Shown here: piece by piece, positions 19,477 to 28,612 of the stretch
Layout of the letters: the number at the start of each line of letters is the position of its first letter
Position numbering within the stretch: the stretch's first letter is position 1
From: Nostoc sp. UHCC 0926
GTDB taxonomy: Bacteria > Cyanobacteriota > Cyanobacteriia > Cyanobacteriales > Nostocaceae
Direction of reading: 5' to 3'
DNA length: 64,000 nt
Assembly: GCF_028623165.1 (NCBI RefSeq)
Contig: NZ_CP117768.1
Location: 3,224,001-3,288,000 of the forward strand
Notes under the pieces: generated by a model
Seen by the model: only the letters and a program-made list of their open reading frames with translations
The model's database searches: none
Told to the model about the DNA's origin: nothing
Position numbers and translations under genes: made by a program

Positions 19477-20220
19477 ATGGTCAACTCTACTACGCCTTCT
19501 TTCTTAAGTAGTTTTTTAGAAACTTCATTTAACTTCAAGCATCATCTACAAGATTTTTTACATTTAGATCCAGAAACCATAGAGACAAAGTTAGCAGTAG
19601 TACAAGAAGAAATAAAAAACTTAGGACACAAAGATTTTAATTGGCAAGAAGCAAGTGCTTTCTATCGTGATCAAGTAGGAGAACTTTACTTGTTTGAATT
19701 GGGGGCTTGGCATTTGTCTAGTCATGAATATATTGGAGATATGTTGCGGTTGATTGCAGATTTTGCCCAAGGTCGAGTGTTAGATTTTGGTGGTGGAATA
19801 GGGACTCATACCCTTGGTGCTGCTCTTTGCCCACAAGTTGAGCAAGTGATTTATTATGATATTAATCCGATTAATCGTGATTTTGTTCAGTATCGGTCTG
19901 AGAAAATGGGACTGGACAAAAAAATAGTTTTTGCTCTTGAAATGCCTGTAAAAGAGAAATTTGATACAATTTTGTGCTTTGATGTTTTAGAACATGTGTT
20001 AGATCCTAGCCAGCAGTTATTAGAATTTTATAAAGCTTTAAGCTCGGAAGGTAAGATGATAGTGAATTGGTATTTTTTTAAAGGTTTTAATCAAGAATAT
20101 CCTTTTCATTTAGATGATCATAAAGTAGTAGAAACATTTTTCCATACACTTCAGAGTCATTTTTTAGAGGTTTTTCACCCTTACCTGATTACAACCCGCT
20201 GCTACCGGAAGCAGAATTGA
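19477..20220 (+). CDS. Class I SAM-dependent methyltransferase
   Basis: A 247-residue protein. A ~95-residue N-terminal helical part precedes a Rossmann methyltransferase core with motif I VLDFGGGIGTHTL (residues ~103-115), an acidic residue at the end of strand 2 (YYDINPIN) and DTILCFDVLEHVLDP as motif IV. The C-terminus (HPYLITTRCYRKQN) is typical of methyltransferases found next to glycosyltransferases. The acceptor is unknown. The glycosyltransferase gene follows 94 bp later on the same strand, so both may act on one secreted glycan or glycolipid. Confidence 0.85.
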   Translation: MVNSTTPSFLSSFLETSFNFKHHLQDFLHLDPETIETKLAVVQEEIKNLGHKDFNWQEASAFYRDQVGELYLFELGAWHLSSHEYIGDMLRLIADFAQGRVLDFGGGIGTHTLGAALCPQVEQVIYYDINPINRDFVQYRSEKMGLDKKIVFALEMPVKEKFDTILCFDVLEHVLDPSQQLLEFYKALSSEGKMIVNWYFFKGFNQEYPFHLDDHKVVETFFHTLQSHFLEVFHPYLITTRCYRKQN

Positions 20221-20314
20221 ATTTAACTTCATGTCTTTTGGGTGGAGCCACAGCAAAACCCAATAAGTAGGTTGTTTAGGTGAAAAAATGATCTTTATGA
20301 AAATACATTAATTA

Positions 20315-21388
20315 ATGACGAAAATGTACCATAAATTATTATTTATGTCCACTCCAATTGGTTCACTAGGTTCAGGATTGGGTGGCGGAGTGGAGTTGAC
20401 CATCTCTAATATCGCCAAAGAGATGCTGCGGCGAGGACACGAAGTAAAAATTGTCGCTCCTCAGGGGTCTATTAGCAGTTCATTACCTATTAAAGAAATC
20501 CCTGGAGAACTCCAGATACCAGCCCAAAATCAAACTCGTACTGAGCCAATTTTTATCCCGAAAAACTCTGTTCTGGCGAATATGTGGGATTATGCTCGCC
20601 AAGTGCAAGCAGATTATGATGTGATTGTGAATTTTGCTTATGATTGGCTGCCACTGTATTTAACACCATTTTTTAACCGTCCGATCGCACATCTCATCAG
20701 TATGGGTTCTTTGACAGATGCAATGGATCAGATTATTGAACAAGTAGCAAATAATTTTCCAGGTACTATTGGCGTTCATGGTCAAACCCAGGCAGGCACT
20801 TTTACATTTGCAGATAAATGTAGATGTTTAATAAATGGCATGGATTTGTCTGTTTATCAGTTTTGCCAGAAACCAACTCAGAGCTTGGCGTGGGTAGGTA
20901 GGATAGCTCCTGAAAAAGGGCTAGAAGATGCAGTAGCAGCAGCAGAAATCATGGGAATTACACTGAAAATATTCGGGTTAAAACAGGATGTATCTTACTG
21001 GGAGAAGATTTGTCAAGAATACCCTGATGCTCCCATAGAATATGTCGGATTTTTACCAACGGTTGAGCTACAAAAGGAGTTAGGTCAATGTCGAGCACTT
21101 TTAGTAACTCCTCGTTGGATAGAAGCATTTGGAAATGTAGCAATAGAGGCCCTTGCTTGTGGAGTACCTTTAATTGCTTATCGTCGGGGTGGTTTAACAG
21201 AAATTGTCCAAGAAGGCAAAACTGGTTTTTTGGTAGAACCTGATAGTGTCCAAGGTTTAGTAGAAGCGATTAAGCATTTGGATGAAATTGACCGCCAAAC
21301 TTGTCGCCAGCAAGCAGAAACTTTATACTCTTTAGAAGCTATGGGCGATCGCATAGAAGAGTGGTTTCAAAAAATTCTGAGAAACTGA
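20315..21388 (+). CDS. Glycosyltransferase family 4 (GT-B)
   Basis: A 357-residue GT-B enzyme. The N-terminal domain has GSLGSGLGGGVELTISNIAKEMLRRGHEV, split around the GGG nucleotide loop. The C-terminal domain has WVGRIAPEKGLEDAV, EYVGFLPTVELQKELGQC, and the GT4 signature PRWIEAFGNVAIEALACGVPLIA with the conserved E-x7-E. It transfers a sugar from an NDP-sugar to an unknown acceptor. It lies downstream of the methyltransferase. A second in-frame ATG is three codons in (20324). Confidence 0.9.
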   Translation: MTKMYHKLLFMSTPIGSLGSGLGGGVELTISNIAKEMLRRGHEVKIVAPQGSISSSLPIKEIPGELQIPAQNQTRTEPIFIPKNSVLANMWDYARQVQADYDVIVNFAYDWLPLYLTPFFNRPIAHLISMGSLTDAMDQIIEQVANNFPGTIGVHGQTQAGTFTFADKCRCLINGMDLSVYQFCQKPTQSLAWVGRIAPEKGLEDAVAAAEIMGITLKIFGLKQDVSYWEKICQEYPDAPIEYVGFLPTVELQKELGQCRALLVTPRWIEAFGNVAIEALACGVPLIAYRRGGLTEIVQEGKTGFLVEPDSVQGLVEAIKHLDEIDRQTCRQQAETLYSLEAMGDRIEEWFQKILRN

Positions 21389-21491
21389 TATAGTACTGTT
21401 CTCGTTCAATCGGATCGGGATTATTTAGTCGTAATACAGAAGTAAATTAATCTTTGAAACTAATTTGGATGATAGAATATTTGCGAAAAAC

Positions 21492-22388
21492 TTATGGCGC
21501 GATCGCTAATATTCCCGCATCCCCATCTAAAGTTGCTTTTACACCTACTGGTAATGCTGCATTCGGACTATCATGACCAAAAGGTAGATTAGAGACAATC
21601 GGAATATTTAAATCGCCCAAGCGATCGCGCAATACTTCTTCTACACTAAAGCTAGACACAGTTGGCGGCGCTTCACAGCGAGTAAACCCTCCCAAAGCAA
21701 TACCGCAGACTTGAGACAAAGCACCGCTCAAACGCCACTGTGTCAGCATCCTGTCAATCCGATAAGGTGCTTCCGTAACATCCTCCAAGGCCAGAATTAC
21801 ACCATCCAGATGCGGCAGGATTGGTGTACCTAAAAGGTGAGTAGCCACCGTGAGATTACCTGGTAATAAAGTGCCATTAACTGCACCACCACCCCAACCG
21901 TAACCTTTGAGAGGGGCGAGAGGGCAACCTTCCACCAAATTGAATAATCGCTCAATTGACCAATCTGGCTCATCTGCCAAAGTCGTCAGCACGGGAGCAT
22001 GAACACCAGAAATTCCTGCTGTATAAAGACTCCATAATAAAGCTGTGATATCAGAAAATCCGATGAGCCACTTGGGAAGCCCTGAGTTTGGCCAATTCCA
22101 ATCTTCTAAGATACGGGTGCTGCCAAAACCGCCTTTGGCACAGAGAATACCGCGACAATCAGGATCTTGCCATGCTGCTGCCAGCTGGTGACGACGGTTT
22201 TCATCTGTTCCTGCCAAATAACCACATTGGTCATCTATCTGGGGAGTGATTTCTACTCGATAACCACGCGATCGCCAAATTTCTACACTCCGCCCAAATG
22301 CCTCAAATTCTCGCAAAGCACCACTAGGGGCAATTACTCGTAGTAAGTCACCAGGTATCAGAGGCGGTGGTAAGATTTTGGATGGCAT
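21492..22388 (-). CDS. LD-carboxypeptidase (peptidase family S66)
   Basis: A 298-residue protein of the LdcA/MccF family. It shows PGDLLRVIAPSG at the N-terminus, CAKGGFGSTRILE, and GFSDITALLW, whose serine is the nucleophile. The later EDVTEAPYRIDRML region contributes the catalytic Glu, and FGHDSPNAALPVG carries the His. The enzyme removes the terminal D-alanine from muropeptide tetrapeptides in peptidoglycan recycling; the MccF branch instead cleaves acyl-adenylate toxins. The neighbours do not discriminate between the two. The gene precedes a 20-bp palindrome. Confidence 0.9.
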   Translation of the reverse strand: MPSKILPPPLIPGDLLRVIAPSGALREFEAFGRSVEIWRSRGYRVEITPQIDDQCGYLAGTDENRRHQLAAAWQDPDCRGILCAKGGFGSTRILEDWNWPNSGLPKWLIGFSDITALLWSLYTAGISGVHAPVLTTLADEPDWSIERLFNLVEGCPLAPLKGYGWGGGAVNGTLLPGNLTVATHLLGTPILPHLDGVILALEDVTEAPYRIDRMLTQWRLSGALSQVCGIALGGFTRCEAPPTVSSFSVEEVLRDRLGDLNIPIVSNLPFGHDSPNAALPVGVKATLDGDAGILAIAP

Positions 22389-22410
22389 GAAAAAAGTTAG
22401 GGGTTTGGAG

Positions 22411-22430
22411 AGACGCGATTAATCGCGTCT
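22411..22430. repeat. 20-bp perfect palindrome
   Basis: AGACGCGATTAATCGCGTCT, identical to the copy at 28140-28159. It lies 23 bp before the start of the LD-carboxypeptidase gene. Confidence 0.85.
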
Positions 22431-22520
22431 GTACAGGAGTTAAGAATAAAGACTATAACCCATAACTCCGATCAAATTTTGTTGAATCATTTTTCAAAGC
22501 GATCGCACAATGGTTTTATT

Positions 22521-23063
22521 TTAGGTTTGCTTTGTATCTAACTGTGTATTTTCCTGAGTTGGATTTTGCGGTATCAGGTAAATTGCCCCAGATATTAAAG
22601 TCAGGGCGACAGAAATCCAAAAGGCAATCAGAGAGGGAATTTGCCACACTTCAGGTAGGGGTGCAATCAAAAGTGCGATGGCGACTATTTGACTAACAGT
22701 TTTGAGTTTACCCCAAATATTTGCCCCGGTAATCGTTGTTTGATTCACCCGCCAACCGGCGATCGCTAATTCTCGCGCTAAAATCAGGAATACTCCCCAA
22801 GCCGGCACTTTTCCTAGTTCAATAAAAACCAGCAACGGCGCAAGTACCAGAAGTTTATCCACTAAGGGATCAAGAAATTTACCCAATTCACTAATTTGGT
22901 TGAGTTTCCGCGCCAAATAGCCGTCTAGCCAATCAGTCAATGCAGCAATCAGAAAAATCGCCAAACATATCCACTTAGCTTGAGGTGTGGGATTATATAA
23001 ACCGTAAAGCAGAAATGGTATCCCCAATAGGCGAGAGAAGGTAATCCAGTTGGGTATAGTCAT
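22521..23063 (-). CDS. pgsA: CDP-diacylglycerol-glycerol-3-phosphate 3-phosphatidyltransferase
   Basis: A 180-residue membrane enzyme counted from the ATG at 23063 (MTIPNWITFSRL); a TTG nine codons earlier is less likely. The CDP-alcohol phosphotransferase motif DG-x2-AR-x8-G-x3-D-x3-D is complete (DWLDGYLARKLNQ then GKFLDPLVD). Four or five hydrophobic helices surround it. It makes phosphatidylglycerol phosphate at the membrane, and phosphatidylglycerol is essential for photosystem function in cyanobacteria. It is a single gene next to, but not clearly with, the LD-carboxypeptidase gene. Confidence 0.93.
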   Translation of the reverse strand: MTIPNWITFSRLLGIPFLLYGLYNPTPQAKWICLAIFLIAALTDWLDGYLARKLNQISELGKFLDPLVDKLLVLAPLLVFIELGKVPAWGVFLILARELAIAGWRVNQTTITGANIWGKLKTVSQIVAIALLIAPLPEVWQIPSLIAFWISVALTLISGAIYLIPQNPTQENTQLDTKQT

Positions 23064-23200
23064 AGGGAATTCAAAACTCAAAATTAACAAGTGTAAAGCA
23101 ACAAGCAGCCAAGCAAATATGCAAAATCTATGCAGATTAGTGTATCTGAGTCTGCCTGCGTGGGAAAATCTGTTTTCTGTAGCTCTCCTAAAACAATACT

Positions 23201-24622
23201 ATGACTGAACACACAGACTCCCAATTCCGCATCGAACGCGATTCGATGGGCGATCGCCAAATCGCTAGTAGCGTTTATTACGGTATCCAGACGCTGCGGG
23301 CAATCGAAAACTTCCCAATTAGTGGCATCAAGCCTTTATTCACTTACGTAGATGCTGGACTAATTATTAAAAAAGCTACAGCAATTGTGAATGGTGAACT
23401 GAATTGCATTCCTGAAGATATTAGTCAGGCGATTGTCCAAGCAACTGATGAAATCCTGGCTGGGAAGTTCCGCGATCAATTTGTCGTGGATGTTTATCAG
23501 GCGGGTGCTGGAACATCCCACCACATGAATCTCAACGAAGTTCTGGCAAATCGCGCCTTAGAAATTCTTGGTGAAGAAAAGGGCAATTACAAACGTGTTA
23601 GTCCCAATGACCACGTTAATTATGGGCAGTCTACCAATGATGTGATTCCTACTGCAATTCGCATTGGTGGTTTATTGGCATTATCCAAGACATTACACCC
23701 AGCAATAGATGGGGCGATCGCAGCCTTAGAAAAAAAAGCTGTAGAATTTCAAGATATCGTCAAATCTGGTAGAACCCACTTGCAGGACGCAGTACCCGTG
23801 CGTTTGGGTGAAAATTTTCGGGCTTGGGCACAAATTCTTGCAGAACACCAAAACCGGATTTACACCGCCTCTGGTGATTTGATGGTGCTAGGTTTGGGAG
23901 GTAGTGCAGCCGGAACGGGGTTAAATACTCATCCTCTATATCGCGCCCGTGTAGTGGAAGTTCTCTCAGAATTGATTGATACTCCTTTAGAACCTGCGCC
24001 TCACCTGATGGCAGCAATGCAGAGTATGGCACCGTTTGTAAGTGTTTCCGGTGCTTTACGCAACTTAGCGCAGGATTTAGTCAAAATATCTCACGATTTA
24101 CGGCTGATGGATTCGGGGCCAAAAACTGGCTTGAAAGAAATTCAACTGCCTCCAGTGCAACCCGGTTCCTCGATTATGCCAGGGAAATATAATCCAGTGA
24201 TGGCAGAGATGACATCAATGGTGTGTTTTCAGGTGATGGGTTACGACAGTGCGATCGCTTTAGCCGCACAAGCCGGACAATTAGAATTAAATGTGATGAT
24301 GCCGCTGATTGCCTATAACTTAATTCACAGTATCGAAATTCTCGGCAATACCATCGCTGCACTCACCGAACGCTGCATCCAGGGAATTACAGCCAACCGG
24401 GAACGTTGTTTAGCATCCGCTGAAGGCAGTTTAGCTTTAGTAACCGCACTAAATACCCACATCGGTTATTTAAATGCCGCAGCTGTCGCTAAAGAATCTT
24501 TAGAAACTGGCAAATCCCTGCGCCAAATTGTTTTAGAACGAGGATTGATGAGTGAAACAGACTTAGCCACAGTGTTAAATCTAGAACAAATGAGTGGTAT
24601 CTTACCGCTGAGAACAGAATAA
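23201..24622 (+). CDS. aspA: Aspartate ammonia-lyase
   Basis: A 473-residue member of the aspartase/fumarase superfamily. It opens YGIQTLRAIENFPISG, which favours aspartase over fumarase, and carries NDVIPTAIR, SGRTHLQDAVP and the flexible signature loop GSSIMPGKYNPV (around residue 321). The loop has Tyr where aspartases usually have Val, a mild deviation. It interconverts L-aspartate with fumarate and ammonia. The length is standard. The gene stands alone and the downstream region is dense with repeats. Confidence 0.92.
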   Translation: MTEHTDSQFRIERDSMGDRQIASSVYYGIQTLRAIENFPISGIKPLFTYVDAGLIIKKATAIVNGELNCIPEDISQAIVQATDEILAGKFRDQFVVDVYQAGAGTSHHMNLNEVLANRALEILGEEKGNYKRVSPNDHVNYGQSTNDVIPTAIRIGGLLALSKTLHPAIDGAIAALEKKAVEFQDIVKSGRTHLQDAVPVRLGENFRAWAQILAEHQNRIYTASGDLMVLGLGGSAAGTGLNTHPLYRARVVEVLSELIDTPLEPAPHLMAAMQSMAPFVSVSGALRNLAQDLVKISHDLRLMDSGPKTGLKEIQLPPVQPGSSIMPGKYNPVMAEMTSMVCFQVMGYDSAIALAAQAGQLELNVMMPLIAYNLIHSIEILGNTIAALTERCIQGITANRERCLASAEGSLALVTALNTHIGYLNAAAVAKESLETGKSLRQIVLERGLMSETDLATVLNLEQMSGILPLRTE

Positions 24623-24875
24623 TAGGTTATGGGGTATTGGGCAATTCAATTTTGGATTTTGGATTGATGATAGCGCAGCGTAAAGCCTGCGGCATGGCAA
24701 CTCTTAGAGAGGCTGCGCCAACGCTTAGAGCGAGTCCGCGTACCCCTACGGGGAAGCAAGCTACGCGCAGCGTCTTGTAAGAGAGCGTCTTTTAGATTAA
24801 ATTTCAATTCTTTAATCCAAAATCTAAAATCTAAAATTCTCACTCCCCACTCCCTCTATCCCCTATTTATTATCC
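24623..24875. repeat. Composite dispersed-repeat block
   Basis: Inverted AATCCAAAAT-type heptamer repeats flank a GC-rich module (about 24680-24795, containing CCCCTACGGGGAAGCAAGC). The module recurs near 43575. A CT-rich tract (24838-24860) lies just before the next ATG. Confidence 0.65.
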
Positions 24876-25847
24876 ATGCAGACTCAAAAACCATCTGTTA
24901 GTCTCATTCGGGCTACATCTTACGAACGAGAGGCTTTACGAGAATCTTTAGTCATTCTCCTGGAACCTTTTGGAGGAATGGCAGCGTTTGTGAAAAAAGG
25001 CGATCGCGTTTTACTCAAACCGAATCTACTTACAGGGACGCGTCCTGGTAAAGAGTGTATCACCCGTGCCGAACTAGTTTACGAAGTTGCCCAGATGGTA
25101 ATTGAGGTTGGCGGTAAACCATTTTTGGGCGATAGTCCTGCTTTTGGCAGTGCCAAGGGCGTAGCAGTAGCAAACGGCTATCTGCCTATTTTAGAAGAAC
25201 TCAATCTTCCGATCATCGATTTTCATGGTCAGCGTTACCAAACCGTTAGTGACAATTTTAACCATCTACGGCTGTCTAAAGAAGCAATGGAAGCAGACGT
25301 AGTGATTAACCTACCGAAAGTGAAATCACATATGCAGTTGACATTAACACTAGGCGTAAAAAACTTGTTTGGTTGCGTCCCCGGTAAAATGAAAGCTTGG
25401 TGGCACATGGAAGCTGGAAAAGACGCGAATAGATTTGGTGAAATGTTAGTAGAAACTGCCAGGGCAATTAACCCTAACTTAACCATATTAGATGGCATCA
25501 TCGGTCATGAAGGAAATGGCCCCAGTAATGGTGAACCTCGCCACCTGGGCATTTTAGCAGCCGCATCAGATATATTTGCCTTAGATCGGGCAATGGTGGA
25601 AATCCTCAATGTTCCACCTGAACAAGTGCCCACAGTTGCAGCTTCCCAAAGGCTAGGAGTTTGTCCAGAACTTGCTAGCATAGAGTTTCCGCATTTAAAT
25701 CCTGACTTATTAAAAATAGAAGATTGGCGGCTACCAGACAAGTTAATGCCCATCGATTTTGGTATGCCCCGCGTCATTAAGTCTACGTTTAAGCATCTTT
25801 ACACCCGATTTATCAAGGAACCAATGAGTGTTTACGGAAGGAACTAG
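24876..25847 (+). CDS. DUF362 domain-containing protein
   Basis: A 323-residue protein of the DUF362 family. Visible blocks are KGDRVLLKPNLLTGTRPG, GGKPFLGDSPAFGSAKGVA, DVVINLPKVKSHMQLTLTLGVKNLFGC, and ILDGIIGHEGNGPSNGEPRHLGILAAA with DIFALDR. The role of the family is uncertain; many members carry a C-terminal 4Fe-4S domain, which this one lacks. It is predicted to be soluble. A clear intrinsic terminator lies ~140 bp after the stop (25985-26016). Confidence 0.88.
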   Translation: MQTQKPSVSLIRATSYEREALRESLVILLEPFGGMAAFVKKGDRVLLKPNLLTGTRPGKECITRAELVYEVAQMVIEVGGKPFLGDSPAFGSAKGVAVANGYLPILEELNLPIIDFHGQRYQTVSDNFNHLRLSKEAMEADVVINLPKVKSHMQLTLTLGVKNLFGCVPGKMKAWWHMEAGKDANRFGEMLVETARAINPNLTILDGIIGHEGNGPSNGEPRHLGILAAASDIFALDRAMVEILNVPPEQVPTVAASQRLGVCPELASIEFPHLNPDLLKIEDWRLPDKLMPIDFGMPRVIKSTFKHLYTRFIKEPMSVYGRN

Positions 25848-26825
25848 GGAGTGGGGGAGATGAGGGAGATAAGGAGAATAACCATGCCCTATGCCCAATC
25901 CCTAATTTACATGTGCAAACTTCGTTACAGCAATTTCATTTATTAGCAGAGTAATCTGTAATTACCCTCCGATTGCTTAACCAGACCGCCCTATCATAGT
26001 TAGTGGCGGTTTTTTTGGCTGATTAATTTGTTATATAATTTCTCGTCTTAGATTTTGATTTATCCAAAAACTTATATGGATTTAGGATCTGAAAATTGGG
26101 ATTGGGTATTTTATTCAGATATGAGCAAAGTTTGGTGATAACCCGCTACACGTCTACGCCACCTACTAAAACGCTTTTTACTCTACCTATATGTAGATTG
26201 ACAAAATTCCTGTGATATTACATAGATTTTAAAATTTAAATTCTGAAATATTTGTTTAGTGGTATCACTGAATCCATGCTGCACAACACAGTTGATGTAT
26301 CTGTATTTATTCGGTAGTTATAATTGGTTACAAAAATCATTCCTACCATTTCTTCTCTGGTGTCAAATATTTTGTGTATAACTACTGTATAACAATCAAA
26401 AGGACTGATAGATATTCAGTGCTTTTGCGGTTTTGTGTCCTGTATCACAAATTAGCAATTCCAGTAAAATGACCTTATCAAAGGCGTTGTAGGATGTTAT
26501 AATCATGAAGTATCGGACAAATACATTTTGCTAATTAATCTTTAAACAGCGAAAAATGTAATTTATAATGCTGTTAAAGTTAGCTTTAGGTATGCGAACG
26601 TTTACATCATACAGGGAAACATCTGAAAATATTAATTACAAAATAAAACATGATTTGTTTATTTGTAACTTTGTATTAAGAAGTCCATGTATAAAAACGC
26701 TATTATGACAGTTGGAAAACTGGTTTAGATTGGAGAATGCTAGACATTTTACAGTTTAAAAATAGCATTAAAACTCTCGATAAGAGAGTAGACCTACACA
26801 GTGTTACGAAGAACTTCAATTTTGT
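25848..26825. other. Long intergenic region
   Basis: Nearly 1 kb with no convincing gene. It holds the terminator at 25985-26016 and, near the end, a hairpin at 26773-26789 (ACTCTC/GAGAGT) in front of the small membrane protein. The rest is AT-rich with no feature I can support. Confidence 0.55.
25985..26016 (+). terminator. Intrinsic terminator
   Basis: ACCGCC (25985-25990) pairs with GGCGGT (26005-26010) and runs straight into seven Ts. It probably ends the DUF362 transcript. Confidence 0.75.
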
Positions 26826-27011
26826 ATGAATTCAAATAGCCAGTCTGCCAATACCGATACATATTCCCAACGTTTGGCAGACATTGTGGGAACTGCGATC
26901 GCTCTATTGACTCTCACTCTACCCGTGTTTGTCATTGCCCACTATTCTTCAACTAATGTTCAAAATAACCAGCAACCCCTGATCCAAAACCTCAAAGGAA
27001 GTCAAGATTGA
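26826..27011 (+). CDS. Small single-pass membrane protein, hypothetical
   Basis: A 61-residue protein with a polar Ser/Asn-rich head, one hydrophobic helix (about residues 21-45, VGTAIALLTLTLPVFVIAHY) and a polar tail ending LKGSQD. No family is recognised. Support comes from the clean single-helix layout, the ATG start, and a strong terminator 200 bp downstream. There is no clear Shine-Dalgarno sequence. It could be a small regulatory or subunit-type membrane peptide. Confidence 0.55.
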   Translation: MNSNSQSANTDTYSQRLADIVGTAIALLTLTLPVFVIAHYSSTNVQNNQQPLIQNLKGSQD

Positions 27012-27216
27012 TAAAGCTTTCCAGTAGCATTTCACCAGCAGGAGAGCTACAAAAAAAAGAAAACTGATTTTGAGAAAATCTCTGTAGATTTGAATATAGT
27101 TCATCAGGAATAAGCTGAAATCTGGATTGTGTGACTCCAGATTTCAGTTGTATTCACAGAATGGGGCAGAAATCCCTTTAACAGCAATCAAGGGCGGGAA
27201 AGAATAATACCCTTTT

Positions 27217-27262
27217 GGAAAAAGCGTTGCGAAGTTTCCTCGCAACGCTTTTTCCATTTTTT
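27217..27262 (+). terminator. Strong hairpin terminator
   Basis: A perfect 16-bp stem (arms 27217-27232 and 27240-27255, core GCGTTGCGA/TCGCAACGC) with a 7-nt loop, followed by ATTTTTT. It is the best terminator in the window and would end transcripts from the small membrane protein gene. Confidence 0.85.
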
Positions 27263-27299
27263 GGCTAATTCAAGGGAACTGAGGATGAGGGGAATGAGG

Positions 27300-27413
27300 C
27301 AATACTTCTTGGGTTTTGGGGAAAAGGGGAAAGAAAAAACCTTTAACCCTTACCCCAAAACCTTTTCCCCAAACCCAATTCCAAGTTGAAAATGTATAAA
27401 GCCAGAAGTATTG
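27300..27413. repeat. 114-bp fold-back repeat
   Basis: Outer arms CAATACTTCT (27300-27309) and AGAAGTATTG (27404-27413) are perfect inverted copies. Inside, GGGTTTTGGGGAAAAGG faces CCTTTTCCCCAAACCC. It lies between the terminator and ppa. Confidence 0.65.
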
Positions 27414-27562
27414 GGGGATGAGGGGGATGATGGACAAATAACCAATGCCCCATGCCCTGGAATAAATACCTTGGGAAGAGATCCATATTGCCCTAAAATT
27501 CTACACGGGGAGCGAAGCTGACTGAGTGCCCCCATGATTCACTGTTATCAGAGGAGTTTTTT

Positions 27563-28075
27563 GTGGATTTATCTCGTATTCCTGCCCAACCAAAACCGGG
27601 TCTAATCAACGTTCTGATTGAAATTATTGGCGGAAGTAAAAATAAATACGAATACGACAAGGAATTGGAAGCTTTTGCTCTAGACCGAGTACTTTATTCC
27701 TCGGTACAATATCCATACGACTACGGCTTTGTACCCAATACTTTGGCTGAAGATGGCGATCCCCTAGATGGTATGGTCATAATTGACGAGCCAACCTTTC
27801 CAGGCTGTATTATTGCTGCACGACCGATTGGCTTCTTGGAGATGATTGACGGTGGCGATCGCGATGAGAAAATCCTTTGTGTTCCTGACAAAGATCCGCG
27901 CTACACTCAGGTGAGATCACTGAACGACTTAGCGCCACACCGCTTAGATGAAATTGCCGAATTTTTCCGTAGTTATAAAAATTTGGAAAAAAAGGTGACT
28001 GAAATTCTCGGTTGGCAAGATGTGGACAAGGTTGCAGCTTTAGTAGAAAAATCTGTCAAAGCTTATAGAGGATAA
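27563..28075 (+). CDS. ppa: Inorganic pyrophosphatase
   Basis: A 170-residue family I pyrophosphatase starting at a GTG codon with GAGGAG 9 nt upstream. It contains [11 protein letters not shown] and the metal-binding [10 protein letters not shown] signature, plus DKDPRYTQV and the C-terminal [11 protein letters not shown]. It hydrolyses PPi to drive biosynthetic reactions in the cytoplasm. panD follows 142 bp later on the same strand, but a palindromic repeat between them argues for separate transcription. Confidence 0.96.
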   Translation: MDLSRIPAQPKPGLINVLIEIIGGSKNKYEYDKELEAFALDRVLYSSVQYPYDYGFVPNTLAEDGDPLDGMVIIDEPTFPGCIIAARPIGFLEMIDGGDRDEKILCVPDKDPRYTQVRSLNDLAPHRLDEIAEFFRSYKNLEKKVTEILGWQDVDKVAALVEKSVKAYRG

Positions 28076-28139
28076 TAGAGGAGTTAGGGTTAGGAGTTAG
28101 GAGTTAAGAGTTATGAATTTTTATTCCTAACTCCCGTAC

Positions 28140-28159
28140 AGACGCGATTAATCGCGTCT
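28140..28159. repeat. 20-bp perfect palindrome, second copy
   Basis: Same sequence as 22411-22430. It is flanked by GGAGTTAGGAGTTA repeats on one side and CTCATAACT on the other, so the whole intergenic stretch can fold back. Confidence 0.85.
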
Positions 28160-28217
28160 CTACTCATAACTTTCGCTTGTTACGGATCGCAAAAACTGCC
28201 ACCAATCCCAAACCTAA

Positions 28218-28601
28218 ATGCAGCGCACTCTCCTTTTGGCAAAAATTCATAACTGCACCCTCACGGGGGCGAATATCAACTACGTGGGTAGTATCAGCAT
28301 CGATGAAATCCTTTTGGAAAAAGCTGGTATCTTACCCTATGAGCAGGTGCAAGTAGTTAATAATGCCAACGGTCAGCGCTTTATTACCTATGCGATCCCG
28401 GCTCCAGCCCATTCAGGAGTAATTGAGCTAAATGGGGCTGCGGCACGTCTAGGCATTATTGGCGATCGCTTGATTATAATGACTTACGGGCAGTTCACTC
28501 CAGAAGAGTTAAAAAGTTACTCTCCTACGGTAGTCATTGTGGACGAAAAAAACAGGCTGTTGGAAGTGCGGCGCTACGATGACCTGCTCAGTAAGGTCTA
28601 A
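28218..28601 (+). CDS. panD: Aspartate 1-decarboxylase
   Basis: A 127-residue pyruvoyl-dependent enzyme. The self-cleavage site is visible as YVGSISID, with Ser25 becoming the pyruvoyl group. [20 protein letters not shown] and [12 protein letters not shown] follow as in bacterial PanD. It makes beta-alanine for pantothenate and coenzyme A. The MBL-fold gene starts 11 bp after the stop, so the two are probably one operon. Confidence 0.96.
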   Translation: MQRTLLLAKIHNCTLTGANINYVGSISIDEILLEKAGILPYEQVQVVNNANGQRFITYAIPAPAHSGVIELNGAAARLGIIGDRLIIMTYGQFTPEELKSYSPTVVIVDEKNRLLEVRRYDDLLSKV

Positions 28602-28612
28602 TTTCAAGGAAA

